Virus record (IMG/VR): IMGVR_UViG_3300002123_000017
Span: 1 to 38,763 of that record
DNA length: 38,763 nucleotides
From: a virus
Direction: 5' to 3' (one strand)
Of the stretch, positions 24,439-32,026 are shown piece after piece. The notes under the pieces are model-generated. The model worked only from the letters and a program-made list of their open reading frames with translations, was not told where the DNA came from and searched no databases. The position numbers and the translations under genes were made by a program. Each line of letters opens with the position of its first letter. Within the stretch, counting starts at the first letter, position 1.

Positions 24439-24834
24439 ATGGCAAGATATGTTCGAAATGTTAAGGCAATTTTTAATCTTAAATTGCATTTGATATGGTG
24501 CACCAAATACCGCCGCCCTGTGCTTGTAGAGGATATTGAAAAGAGGCTTAGGATATTGCTTTATACCAAGACAAAAGAATTGGAAATGGTAATTTACTCT
24601 TTGGATATAAATCCAGATTATGTCCATATATTTATAGAATTTGACCCTCGTCAAGGGATTGCTGAAATTGTAAATCGACTGAAGGGTTTCACTAGTCGAA
24701 TATTGCGTCGGGAGTTTTCTTCGTTGCGTTCTCGATTGCCTACTCTTTGGAGTCGTAGTTATTATGCTGGAACTGTAGGGCAAGTTTTGGGAGTAACAAT
24801 ACGAATGTATATAGACTCGCAAAAGGGAAAGTAG
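24439..24834 (+). CDS. tnpA: TnpA, Y1 transposase of the IS200/IS605 family, with altered HUH motif
   Basis: A 131-residue Y1 single-strand transposase. It has LKLHLIWCTKYRRPVL at the N-terminus, the metal-site strand DINPDYVHIFIEF (59-68), RLKGFTSRILR, and the catalytic-tyrosine helix IRMYIDSQKG (Y124). The HUH motif is His-hydrophobic-His in the family; here the first His is Tyr 61 (codon TAT at 24619-24621; one C-to-T change from CAT). That should weaken or abolish metal binding, so the element may not move by itself. ATG 24439 is used; the longer frame from 24403 adds residues outside the family. The stop abuts tnpB. Confidence 0.85.
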   Translation: MARYVRNVKAIFNLKLHLIWCTKYRRPVLVEDIEKRLRILLYTKTKELEMVIYSLDINPDYVHIFIEFDPRQGIAEIVNRLKGFTSRILRREFSSLRSRLPTLWSRSYYAGTVGQVLGVTIRMYIDSQKGK

Positions 24835-25962
24835 ATGTTCAAAGCTTTCAAATATCGACTTGAACCAAATGTGAATCAAACTAGGGAACTTGAAACATCC
24901 CTTGAAACCCACAGAAGACTTTACAATGCCTGTTTGAGGTGGCGAAAGGAATCTTATGAAACAAATAAACATGGCGTTAATTATGTGGAACAATCGGCCC
25001 AATTTACCCTTGATCGAAAGATAAACCCATACTATGCTAGAATCAATTTTTCCTCTGCTCAAGCAACAATGCGCAATTTGGATAAGGCTTTCAAAGCGTT
25101 CTTTCGCCGTGTTAAATCTGGCGGAAAGCCGGGCTACCCGAGATTCAAAGCAAGAAATCAATTTCATTCGATAACGTTTCCATCTGGTGGCGGAGATGGT
25201 GCCCGGATAATAGGTAATAAACTGAGGCTTCAACATATTGGACTGGTACGAATCAATTTGCATCGCCTCATTGAAGGTACAGTTAAAACTATTAATATTA
25301 AAAGAGAATTGGATAAATGGTATGTGACGGCGGTTTGCAAATTCCCCCTGGTGCCTCAAATAATTACATGTAAGCCTATTATTGGTATTGACGTTGGGTT
25401 GGAAAGTTTCTTGACTACTAGTGATGGAGAGCATATCTATCCTCTTCAACCGATGAAGCCAAATCTTGGCAAACTTCGAATCTCCCAACGCAGTTTGAGT
25501 AGAAAGAAAAAAGGATCGAATAGTAGAGAAAAACAACGAAGGATTGTTTCCAAATTGTACTTGAAAATATCGAATGTACGAAAGGATGCTCATCATAAAA
25601 TTGCGGTGAATTTGATCAATCGCTACGGAGCTTTTGTGGTGGAGAGCTTGAACGTCCAAGGGATGGTCAAGAACCACCGATTGGCACGAGCGGTGTTGGA
25701 TGCTGGCTGGGCTAGCTTCCTTATGATATTGAAGAACAAGGCTGAAAGCGCCGGTCTTCGATACGAAGAGGTGAGTGCGCGTTATACTTCGCAGATATGT
25801 CCTGAGTGCGGCAAGGTTAAAAAGAAAACCTTGAGTGAGCGGAGGCATGATTGTGATTGTGGGTATAGTGCGCACAGAGATCATGCGGCGGCGCGAGTAA
25901 TTCTCGCCCGTGGTATACAGGCTGGGACGCAGCCTGAAGGACTTAATGTTAGTGTTAGCTAA
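24835..25962 (+). CDS. tnpB: TnpB, RNA-guided RuvC nuclease of the IS605 family
   Basis: A 375-residue TnpB. The N-terminal FKYRLEPNVNQTRELE and NFSSAQATMRNLDKAFKAFFRR, GKPGYPRFKARNQFHS are family signatures. The RuvC residues D186 (GIDVGLES), E270 (VVESLNVQGM) and D349 (HRDHAAA) are all present. The zinc ribbon has CPEC (322-325) and C-D-C (340-342). TnpB cuts DNA under guidance of an omega RNA transcribed from the element's right end, which favours retention of the element at empty sites. All catalytic residues are present and length is near normal, so the protein should be active. ATG 24835 follows tnpA without a gap. Confidence 0.9.
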   Translation: MFKAFKYRLEPNVNQTRELETSLETHRRLYNACLRWRKESYETNKHGVNYVEQSAQFTLDRKINPYYARINFSSAQATMRNLDKAFKAFFRRVKSGGKPGYPRFKARNQFHSITFPSGGGDGARIIGNKLRLQHIGLVRINLHRLIEGTVKTINIKRELDKWYVTAVCKFPLVPQIITCKPIIGIDVGLESFLTTSDGEHIYPLQPMKPNLGKLRISQRSLSRKKKGSNSREKQRRIVSKLYLKISNVRKDAHHKIAVNLINRYGAFVVESLNVQGMVKNHRLARAVLDAGWASFLMILKNKAESAGLRYEEVSARYTSQICPECGKVKKKTLSERRHDCDCGYSAHRDHAAARVILARGIQAGTQPEGLNVSVS

Positions 25963-25996
25963 CATGTTCTTAGAAGCCGCCTCATTTATGTGGCGG
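25953..25996 (+). repeat. Right-end palindromes of the IS element (omega-RNA 3' region)
   Basis: A perfect 12-base palindrome TGTTAGCTAACA (25953-25964) covers the tnpB stop. It is followed by the hairpin CCGCC/GGCGG (25977-25981, 25992-25996) with a 10-base loop. In this family the end of tnpB and the right end encode the guide-RNA scaffold, with the guide lying just outside the element. The exact RNA ends are not defined here. Confidence 0.55.
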
Positions 25997-26200
25997 AGCG
26001 TCACTTTTGCCCTCCGGTCCCTTTTGGGGGTTATCCTTGAACACGTCAAGGAGTTTTTTGGTGTGACTAATTTTAGTGTCCCACCAACTGTTCATACACG
26101 CTGTGGCTATTACCCTAACCACCATATATATAGCCATTAGTGATAAGGGTATTCCAACTACAGCTATTAATATTTGTTCCCACAGTTTTAAATCATTCAT
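25982..26200 (-). CDS. Small membrane protein, C-terminus possibly supplied by the IS
   Basis: A 72-residue protein with one clear transmembrane segment (IAVVGIPLSLMAIYMVVRVI, about 11-30), then a basic cytoplasmic part. The TGA stop (25984-25982) lies in the right hairpin of the IS element, and the last residues (around SDAPPHK) are read from IS or junction sequence. The original C-terminus may have been cut. ATG 26200 overlaps the upstream stop as ATGA. No family recognised; it could be a holin-like or accessory membrane protein, but one segment and the position in replication genes do not decide this. Confidence 0.5.
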   Translation of the reverse strand: MNDLKLWEQILIAVVGIPLSLMAIYMVVRVIATACMNSWWDTKISHTKKLLDVFKDNPQKGPEGKSDAPPHK

Positions 26201-26697
26201 TCGGTCCTCTTTCTGGCCTTGAGGAGAGATCGTTGGTGGGCGGTGGCGTCATCTGCTAATTTTCCTACCTCTGTGGTATCCAACCGAACTTGAGAAAAGT
26301 AACCAGAGATGTACAGAGCCACCAATCTCTCCAACATGGACCGGCGTTGATCTAGTGCTTCTTTTGCGGCGGAATAAATATTCACCGCATATTGTGCATC
26401 TGATATTTCTTTCTCGGCTTTATTCACCTCCTCGTTGGATTCTAAAGCTGCATTTATGGAACCCTCCGTTACTTTATCTATTTTATACTCCGCAGGGCGA
26501 GCACGTACATCCATATTTATATTAGATTTAATTACCATTGCCCTCCTTTTTGCTTCGTCTCTGACTCGGATGGCTTCTGAGTATTCTATTGACCACTTTA
26601 GGAAACGTCTTGGCTGGTCGAGGCATGCAATATCGAGGTTGTCTTTATCAATTTCTAAGTCTTTTTCAATTTCTGAAATTTCTAATTCGTCGCTCAT
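26197..26697 (-). CDS. Hypothetical helical protein (possible recombination accessory)
   Basis: A 166-residue, highly charged and almost fully helical protein: acidic start ELEISEIEKDLEID, then FLKWSIEYSEAIRVRDEAKR and a coiled-coil-like stretch with RRSMLERLVALYISGYFSQV. A similar layout occurs in small phage proteins encoded near recombinase and polymerase genes, and a UvsY-like mediator role is conceivable, but no diagnostic motif is visible. It lies between the clamp-loader block and the membrane protein. Confidence 0.5.
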   Translation of the reverse strand: MSDELEISEIEKDLEIDKDNLDIACLDQPRRFLKWSIEYSEAIRVRDEAKRRAMVIKSNINMDVRARPAEYKIDKVTEGSINAALESNEEVNKAEKEISDAQYAVNIYSAAKEALDQRRSMLERLVALYISGYFSQVRLDTTEVGKLADDATAHQRSLLKARKRTE

Positions 26698-26700
26698 TTC

Positions 26701-26892
26701 TTATTTCCCCCCTAACATTTTATCGAACACATTTTTATAAATTTCTTTAATTCCCTCCGCTGCTAGAGTATTTTGTAGTAAAGAAGCAGCGGATTGGAGC
26801 ACCGCTATCTTTTCTGCTATATCAAAACCATTTAGCTCTTTGATGCCTGTAAGCACTTTCGCAACTCCTTCATTTATTTTATTAACGTCCAT
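26701..26892 (-). CDS. Small hypothetical protein
   Basis: A 63-residue amphipathic protein, mainly helical (VNKINEGVAKVLTGIKELNG; IAVLQSAASLLQNTLA), ending in a short basic tail. It lies within 10 bases of the clamp-loader stop and 4 bases from the next gene, so it is part of the operon. Family not recognised. Confidence 0.5.
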   Translation of the reverse strand: MDVNKINEGVAKVLTGIKELNGFDIAEKIAVLQSAASLLQNTLAAEGIKEIYKNVFDKMLGGK

Positions 26893-26901
26893 ATTTTCCC
26901 C

Positions 26902-27831
26902 TTATATTAGAGTAGACATGTAACAACTTGCAATTAATCCGGCTTTTCCAGAATCATAAAAATTGTTTGAGAATTCAGCCATCAATCTAACTACTCTCTC
27001 TCCATTCTTATGGTCCCCATTTAAAAGTACGGAGGCAAGATACCCAAGAACCGCTCTGCGAACTGATTCAGCTTCCTGATCCACTCCCTTCAACATTATG
27101 GATAATTCTTTCCAACGATTTTCGCCCTTCTCTTTAGCCATAATTTTGCGGCACAAGTCAATAATGACAGTCTCACTAGGTAAATTTTCATTGATAGCTT
27201 CAAGTTGTTTCTCTTCCTCTTGGATATCAATGATTTGATCCAAAATGACCAATGCTTTTCTAGCACACCCTTCTGCGGAGAATAGAATGTCACTTTTCAC
27301 CTTTTCCGATAATTGAACGTTCTCTGAGGTTAAAATCCAATTTATCAAGGAAATCATATCGTGTTTTCGTAGAGTTGAAACGTTATATGTGGTGGATCTA
27401 GTTTTAATTGTTTTCAACAATTTCTCTGGTTCTGTAGTACAAAGAATGAAATAGACTCCCTTTGGGGGTTCTTCTAGAATTTCTAACATTGCATTCTGAA
27501 AATCGGCGGTAGATTTGTGACATTCGTTCAGAATGATTACTCTTATGTCCCCATACAATGGCTCAAACTGGCAACTAGCTATAATTTCTCTAGCAGTATC
27601 AATCCCCCGCATATCAGATATATTATATTGAGCTAAATCCATTTCAGAACATTTCAACATGTTAGCGATTATTCTTGCGAGGGTTGTTTTTCCGCATCCA
27701 CTTGGACCAGATAGTAAAATGGTATGTGGTTTATCTTCTCTTGATAAAATTGATTTTAGGCTTTCCTTAATATTTTCATTTCCAAAAAACTCCTCTAGAT
27801 TTTTTGGGCGATACGACAATTGCAAAGGCAT
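26902..27831 (-). CDS. Clamp-loader ATPase subunit (DnaX/RFC/gp44-like)
   Basis: A 309-residue AAA+ ATPase. Walker A is GPSGCGKTT (41-49). The Walker B region reads VIILNECHKS, with Asn where the family normally has Asp (DExH). NAMLEILEEPPKGVYFILCTT and TIKTRSTTYNVS carry sensor 1 and the SRC-type arginine finger (here R-S-T). A C-terminal helical collar domain follows. It would load the DnaN-like clamp encoded upstream. It is shorter than bacterial DnaX, as in phages. AAGGAGAG precedes ATG 27831 at 5 bases. Confidence 0.85.
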   Translation of the reverse strand: MPLQLSYRPKNLEEFFGNENIKESLKSILSREDKPHTILLSGPSGCGKTTLARIIANMLKCSEMDLAQYNISDMRGIDTAREIIASCQFEPLYGDIRVIILNECHKSTADFQNAMLEILEEPPKGVYFILCTTEPEKLLKTIKTRSTTYNVSTLRKHDMISLINWILTSENVQLSEKVKSDILFSAEGCARKALVILDQIIDIQEEEKQLEAINENLPSETVIIDLCRKIMAKEKGENRWKELSIMLKGVDQEAESVRRAVLGYLASVLLNGDHKNGERVVRLMAEFSNNFYDSGKAGLIASCYMSTLI

Positions 27832-27888
27832 AGGTTCTCTCCTTACCTTATACTACAGGATTTCCTACATTTTCAACTTTTAACTCCC

Positions 27889-30800
27889 TCATACTAAAAA
27901 ATCCCAGGATTGGTTAATTTTTCCTATTTTTATATCAGATATTAATGGGACAATGATCCAAGGATTGTTCGCTAAAACATCTTTAGTCATCACTTTTTTA
28001 GTGGTTTCTATTACATGATCTATTTCGTTTGGGTTAGTATCTATAATTATAGAATCATGGATTTGTCCTATTAATTTAGATTTCCATTTTTCTTCTTTTG
28101 ATATTTCATTTATTTTAATTATTGATTCTAAAAGTACGTGGAATGCTGTGCCTTGAATTACGGAATTTATAATTTCATTTTTGGTTAAAAATCCCCTTCG
28201 TCGGAAGCCATGCATCATTTCAACATATCCGTTTTGTTGGTATGATTTTATTAGTCCATCTTGAAATTTTTTAATCCCACGATATTTTAGCCAAAATTCT
28301 CGCTCTGCTTTTTGAACTCTCATTATAGGTAGATCATGGTATCCTCTGCTAATTAAATCTGCATGAATATTTTTATAATAACTGCCGTAAAAGAGGGCAA
28401 AAACCATGGCGTTCTTGGCATCGAATCTCATTATTTTTGCATCGAATCCCTTTAGTTGTAAAAAATCTGCCCACTCTTGATGAATATCCGCTCCATCTAT
28501 ACGTTCTTTCATTAATACAGGGTCTTTGGAATAGCAAGCTAAAATGCCGACTTCATGCCCCCCATAATCAGCCTCAGCTAATAGGTTTCCTGGAGAGGGA
28601 ATTATTCCATTTCTTACCATAGTCATAGATTCTTTATCTCTTTTGGGAATGTTTTGCATATTGGGGGAGTCCATAGAACTTCTGCCTGTTCTTACTAAAT
28701 GTAAATTAGAATTAGGATGTAATTTTTTATTGACTTGTAAACCTAAAATTCCATCAATATAAGTAGTCTTCAATTTATCCAATTTTCTTTTTTTAACCAA
28801 ATCTTTTGCGAAGGGTATATCCAAACTTTCCACAACGTCTTTATCTACGGAGTCCCCACCACCCTCCGTTTTTTTGATGGATTTTACTCCTAAGAATTCA
28901 AACAAAAGTTTTTTCATATCATCAGAAGAAGTTAATTTTATTTCTCTTCCTGTTTTAGATTTAAATAATTTTGCTTCTGGAGAGCGAAGTAATTGTTTTT
29001 CTAGGAAATCTAGTCTTTTTTCTAATTTTATTTGGGTATCTTGATAATATTCTACGTTTACTGAGATCCCTTCCATTTCCATATCAGAAAAAGCAAGAAC
29101 TCCTTTATGAAATAAATCGTAGGCTTTAGAAGCGGCGAGGGATTCCTTATTCCCCTTATCCATGAAATCCCATTGCCGTTCCGCCAATCTCATCGTGAAA
29201 TAAGCATCTAATCCGTTATATTTCAATAGCTCATTTAATGGGCACTTCTGCATAGTATTAAATTTAGTTCCCGGAAGGGCCTTTTTGAATTTAGAAATAT
29301 CCCCTCCGTATTCATACCCCCAATTTATAAACGTTTGAAAATCTAGCCCTGTAAATCCTGCTCGTTCATCTACGATATGAGAACAAACCATTGTATCCCA
29401 ATACCATCCTTTTGGCTCTTCTCCAATTATGATTTTACTCCACGGATGCTCCATCTGAATATTCTGGGCTACTTTTAATATTTCTGGGTCGGAGAGTACC
29501 CCTCGCCATGCCTTATTCAACGCTTCTAACTGTCCTGATTGCCACGCTCCGGGGTAGGAGTAGGGCCAGGCATAGGCTATGTCCTCCCCGTAGATAGCGA
29601 CAGCCGTAGACACAATAGAGTGGCCGGGATAGTAGGGACGGAGGCCAGTAGTTTCATAATCAAATGCTATCGTTGGTTTTTGTTCTTTAATCGTTTTGAG
29701 AATATCTAAAATTTCATCTGTATTGGTTAGACATTTTATCTTTTGGGAATAATCAATTTCTTCTATTTCTGGTAAATTTGAAGTTATTTGTTCCATTGCC
29801 CATTGGAGGTCTAATTTGAAAATGTTCTCTGCGTCAGGATTTCTGATAACGAAAGAGGGATGGTATAGTGGGATAACCCAAGCCTTCGTTTGAACATCAG
29901 GAATGCAAAGTTTTCTCCATCTCCCAATAGATAAATTTGTTGAAATAGGTTGAGTCCTATTCATGAAAAACGCCTCTACTGCTTTTGCGCCAAAAAGTAG
30001 TATATACTTCGGTTGAAATTGTTGTATCGCTGCTCGCCAGTTAGGTTCGCAAGCTTTGATTTCCCGTGTAGTCGGAGTTCGGTTGCTCCCCTTCTCGTTG
30101 GTTGGCCGGCAATTATGATGAATTACTCTATTTGCTATAAAACTATTGTCCTCTTCTACTTCTATGCAAGTTAAAGACATTCTTTTTCCTATAGGAATTT
30201 TTTCTATAGAAACTATTTCTACTTCGGTGAATTGATATTCTTGATTATGATTCTTTATTAATCTTTCTATTGGGGAAATAGGATTTTTAGAGGAAACTCG
30301 GAGTAATTCATAATTATAATTTTTAGCTAGTATGTTTTTTTTCGTTTGATCATTTTTAACTGATTTTTGTCCGTTCCTATCCGGATTATCTACTTCCACT
30401 AGCAAATTATACTTTGGCAAAAAGAAATCATAATTTAATGTTTCAATGGCAAATTGAGAAATGAATTGTATTTTTTTATCGGATAAATAATTTGCTAAAG
30501 ACCCCTCTCCAAATCCTATTGTGATAGGAGATATACTAGATAATTTATTTTCAGATTCTTTAATTTTGGCCCATTTTATTCTGCCTTTTAGCTTAGCTTC
30601 CTTAGTTACTTTCCCCCCCGTCATCTTCCCCCAAACGCCCAGTTTAGCCGATCTTCTTACTTTTTCATGGGCTTTCTCCCTAAGTTTTTCTCCATATTTA
30701 TCCTCTAAGTATTTACTTTCGCAGATTAAAGAACAAATATTTTCCCCATAAGAATTAGTTTTAAAAAAAATACCCCCACAAATTATACATTTTTCTCCTA

Positions 30801-31413
30801 TGGCTATTATTCTATCTCCTTTATTTAATTGACGTGCATAAACCCAATTTTCTTTATTGTCTATTTTAGATAAAAATCTATGTGAAGAGGTAACAACAAA
30901 TTCTTTCAAACTTCTATTTTTATAAGGAGAATTGATCCTCCCCACTTTAATTTTGTAAACTTCTTCAGTAATTCTTTTAAGGTGCTTGGGAAGATCTTGA
31001 ATTCTAGATATTACCTTTCTAAATCTTCCTTTATGGGTTAATACTAAATCCCCCACCTTAACTTTAGATACAGGTTTATACCCATCTATAGTAAATATAG
31101 GAACTTGATGATAAACAAAACACGCTACGGCATTAGTTTTTCTGAAATCTCTATCTAGATCGTACCCCATAATCCTAAAGCATTTTCTAAGAAAATGGCC
31201 AGTTTCTCCTATAAATTGATTGTTCAGTTGATCTTCTCGCTCACCACTAGCTTCCCCCAATATGAAGGTTTTAAGTTTTCCTTCACCAGTGGGGGGAATA
31301 TTTGGGGATAGGGTACGATTTTTCAGCCCACATGCGTCACAACCTACGGCCCCTCGGGGGGTTTTTGGTTGGGCTGCTTTAGCAGGAGTTGGTATATCAA
31401 AGAACCCTCGCAT
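27889..31413 (-). CDS. Uracil-DNA glycosylase - family A DNA polymerase fusion with intein
   Basis: An 1174-residue precursor. Residues 1-97 plus 435-545 form a family 4/5-type uracil-DNA glycosylase: CDAC (25-28), ILGEASGERED, NAVA|CRPTNEKGSNRTP, C455, and LYHPS (516-520). Residues 98-434 are an intein. Then comes the 3'-5' exonuclease (TIAFDYETTG, NIQMEH, YNGLDAYFT) and the family A polymerase: RTGRSSMDSPNMQNIP, motif A EADYGGHEVGILAC, motif B RFDAKNAMVFALFYG, motif C IGQIHDSIIID. After splicing the product would be 837 residues. No 5' nuclease domain is present; the FEN gene supplies it. It is the probable replicative polymerase, with in-built uracil removal. Confidence 0.9.
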   Translation of the reverse strand: MRGFFDIPTPAKAAQPKTPRGAVGCDACGLKNRTLSPNIPPTGEGKLKTFILGEASGEREDQLNNQFIGETGHFLRKCFRIMGYDLDRDFRKTNAVACFVYHQVPIFTIDGYKPVSKVKVGDLVLTHKGRFRKVISRIQDLPKHLKRITEEVYKIKVGRINSPYKNRSLKEFVVTSSHRFLSKIDNKENWVYARQLNKGDRIIAIGEKCIICGGIFFKTNSYGENICSLICESKYLEDKYGEKLREKAHEKVRRSAKLGVWGKMTGGKVTKEAKLKGRIKWAKIKESENKLSSISPITIGFGEGSLANYLSDKKIQFISQFAIETLNYDFFLPKYNLLVEVDNPDRNGQKSVKNDQTKKNILAKNYNYELLRVSSKNPISPIERLIKNHNQEYQFTEVEIVSIEKIPIGKRMSLTCIEVEEDNSFIANRVIHHNCRPTNEKGSNRTPTTREIKACEPNWRAAIQQFQPKYILLFGAKAVEAFFMNRTQPISTNLSIGRWRKLCIPDVQTKAWVIPLYHPSFVIRNPDAENIFKLDLQWAMEQITSNLPEIEEIDYSQKIKCLTNTDEILDILKTIKEQKPTIAFDYETTGLRPYYPGHSIVSTAVAIYGEDIAYAWPYSYPGAWQSGQLEALNKAWRGVLSDPEILKVAQNIQMEHPWSKIIIGEEPKGWYWDTMVCSHIVDERAGFTGLDFQTFINWGYEYGGDISKFKKALPGTKFNTMQKCPLNELLKYNGLDAYFTMRLAERQWDFMDKGNKESLAASKAYDLFHKGVLAFSDMEMEGISVNVEYYQDTQIKLEKRLDFLEKQLLRSPEAKLFKSKTGREIKLTSSDDMKKLLFEFLGVKSIKKTEGGGDSVDKDVVESLDIPFAKDLVKKRKLDKLKTTYIDGILGLQVNKKLHPNSNLHLVRTGRSSMDSPNMQNIPKRDKESMTMVRNGIIPSPGNLLAEADYGGHEVGILACYSKDPVLMKERIDGADIHQEWADFLQLKGFDAKIMRFDAKNAMVFALFYGSYYKNIHADLISRGYHDLPIMRVQKAEREFWLKYRGIKKFQDGLIKSYQQNGYVEMMHGFRRRGFLTKNEIINSVIQGTAFHVLLESIIKINEISKEEKWKSKLIGQIHDSIIIDTNPNEIDHVIETTKKVMTKDVLANNPWIIVPLISDIKIGKINQSWDFLV
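30112..31122 (-). mobile_element. Intein with Vsr-like nuclease domain in the UDG domain
   Basis: 337 residues, C98 to N434 of the precursor, followed by Cys+1 (C435). Block A is CFVYHQVPIFTIDGYKPV, with VKVGDLVLTHKG. Block B is VVTSSHRF with the T-x-x-H pattern. Block F/G is SLTCIEVEEDNSFIANRVI with the terminal HHN. In between lies a Cys-rich knuckle (CIICGG; CSLICES) and a PD-(D/E)XK/Vsr-type nuclease part, YDFFLPKYNLLVEVD with a later LLRVSS strand. Splicing joins TNAVA to CRPTNEKG. Vsr-like nucleases in inteins are known from phage and metagenomic genes. Confidence 0.88.
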
Positions 31414-31584
31414 TTATATTTTTTCCAACCCCACTTCCACATGTCCCACTACGAATCGGGGTTTGGTATCTCCTAGACTAGTCACATCTATCATGGCTAT
31501 AGTTATATTCTCAACTCTTACTTCAGTTTGGTCTATAAATAATCCTACCATTTGTGATATTATTCTTTGCATATTATTTTCCAT
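31414..31584 (-). CDS. Small protein upstream of the polymerase (56 aa)
   Basis: An unlisted short gene: ATG 31584, TAA 31416-31414, 56 residues, ending directly before the polymerase ATG. The sequence (MQRIISQMVGLFIDQTEVRV, then FVVGHVEVGLEKI) is a small mixed alpha/beta protein. Frame length, immediate abutment and conserved spacing of the operon support it. The ribosome site is weak: an A-run precedes the start and AGGA lies 13 bases away. It would be translated just before UDG-Pol. Confidence 0.55.
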   Translation of the reverse strand: MENNMQRIISQMVGLFIDQTEVRVENITIAMIDVTSLGDTKPRFVVGHVEVGLEKI

Positions 31585-31620
31585 CTTTTTTTTTCAATCC
31601 TAATTTGATTAATGTCCATA

Positions 31621-31803
31621 TTAATGCTCCCTCCAGCACATAGGATCGAAGCCCTTTTTCTTGGCAATTTCATCAGCTATCCATTCGAATTGAGGAAACT
31701 TTTCAATAAAGAATCTTGTCATTTCCCCAGTACAAAAAGCACAATCCCCTCCGTCAGCCAACCAAAATAAATTTAATATGAATCTAGCAGTCTCTTCATC
31801 CAT
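31621..31803 (-). CDS. Small protein with CxxC
   Basis: A 60-residue protein. The start at ATG 31803 overlaps the upstream stop (TAATG) with GGGAAAG before it; the longer frame to 31848 lies inside the upstream gene. It has acidic and aromatic residues, FILNLFWLADGGDCAFCTGE with one C-x2-C pair, and IEKFPQFEWIADEIAKKKG. Family unknown; one Cys pair is too few for a full zinc site unless it dimerises or uses the late Cys/His. Confidence 0.5.
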   Translation of the reverse strand: MDEETARFILNLFWLADGGDCAFCTGEMTRFFIEKFPQFEWIADEIAKKKGFDPMCWREH

Positions 31804-32024
31804 TAATCTTTCCCTTCCCAAGGATCTTGGGGGTGCGCCCCGTGGCATTTTACCATTATGGTAGGTGGTTTCTCCCTTTTCCCTGCAGAATATTCTGGAT
31901 CTTTGAAATCCAACACTGGAATTTTACCCGCATAATAACTTTTGCAGCGAGGACAAACTGATTTTGACTCATCAGAAGGAGTAAGAATAATACTTGTCTT
32001 AATCTTTTTGTCTTTCTTTTTCAT
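31803..32024 (-). CDS. Small zinc-ribbon-like protein
   Basis: A 73-residue protein, Lys-rich at the start (MKKKDKKIKTSIILTPSDES). It has VCPRCKSYYAG and a later KCHGAHPQD, giving C-x2-C plus C-x-x-x-H, a plausible zinc knuckle. ATG 32024 is preferred over TTG 32036, which overlaps the upstream gene; neither has a strong ribosome site. Role unknown. Confidence 0.5.
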   Translation of the reverse strand: MKKKDKKIKTSIILTPSDESKSVCPRCKSYYAGKIPVLDFKDPEYSAGKREKPPTIMVKCHGAHPQDPWEGKD

Positions 32025-32026
32025 TT

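Larger units (their letters stand above)
24361..25996 (+). mobile_element. IS200/IS605-family insertion element (tnpA + tnpB)
   Basis: The element contains tnpA and tnpB in tandem on the strand opposite to the surrounding phage genes. Subterminal hairpins bound it: left 24361-24377 (CTGCC/GGCAG) and right 25977-25996 (CCGCC/GGCGG). They share GC[TC]GCCT on one side and GTGGC[AG]GAG on the other. True ends lie somewhat outside these hairpins, and the exact cut sites and target tetra/pentanucleotide cannot be fixed by eye. It lies between the SSB gene and a small membrane-protein gene, whose stop codon falls in the right hairpin. Confidence 0.85.

Noticed and set aside
24367-26049. 560-codon minus-strand frame across the IS element
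   Set aside because: It is the antisense shadow of tnpA and tnpB, has an unlikely composition and no family features.
27847-27876. TTGAAA - 18 bases - TATAAG as a promoter for the clamp loader
   Set aside because: The predicted start of transcription would fall inside the ribosome site, so the gene could not be translated normally.
31560-31619. 19-codon frame with a good ribosome site before the 56-residue gene
   Set aside because: Could be a leader peptide, but the 56-residue frame overlaps it and no further evidence exists.
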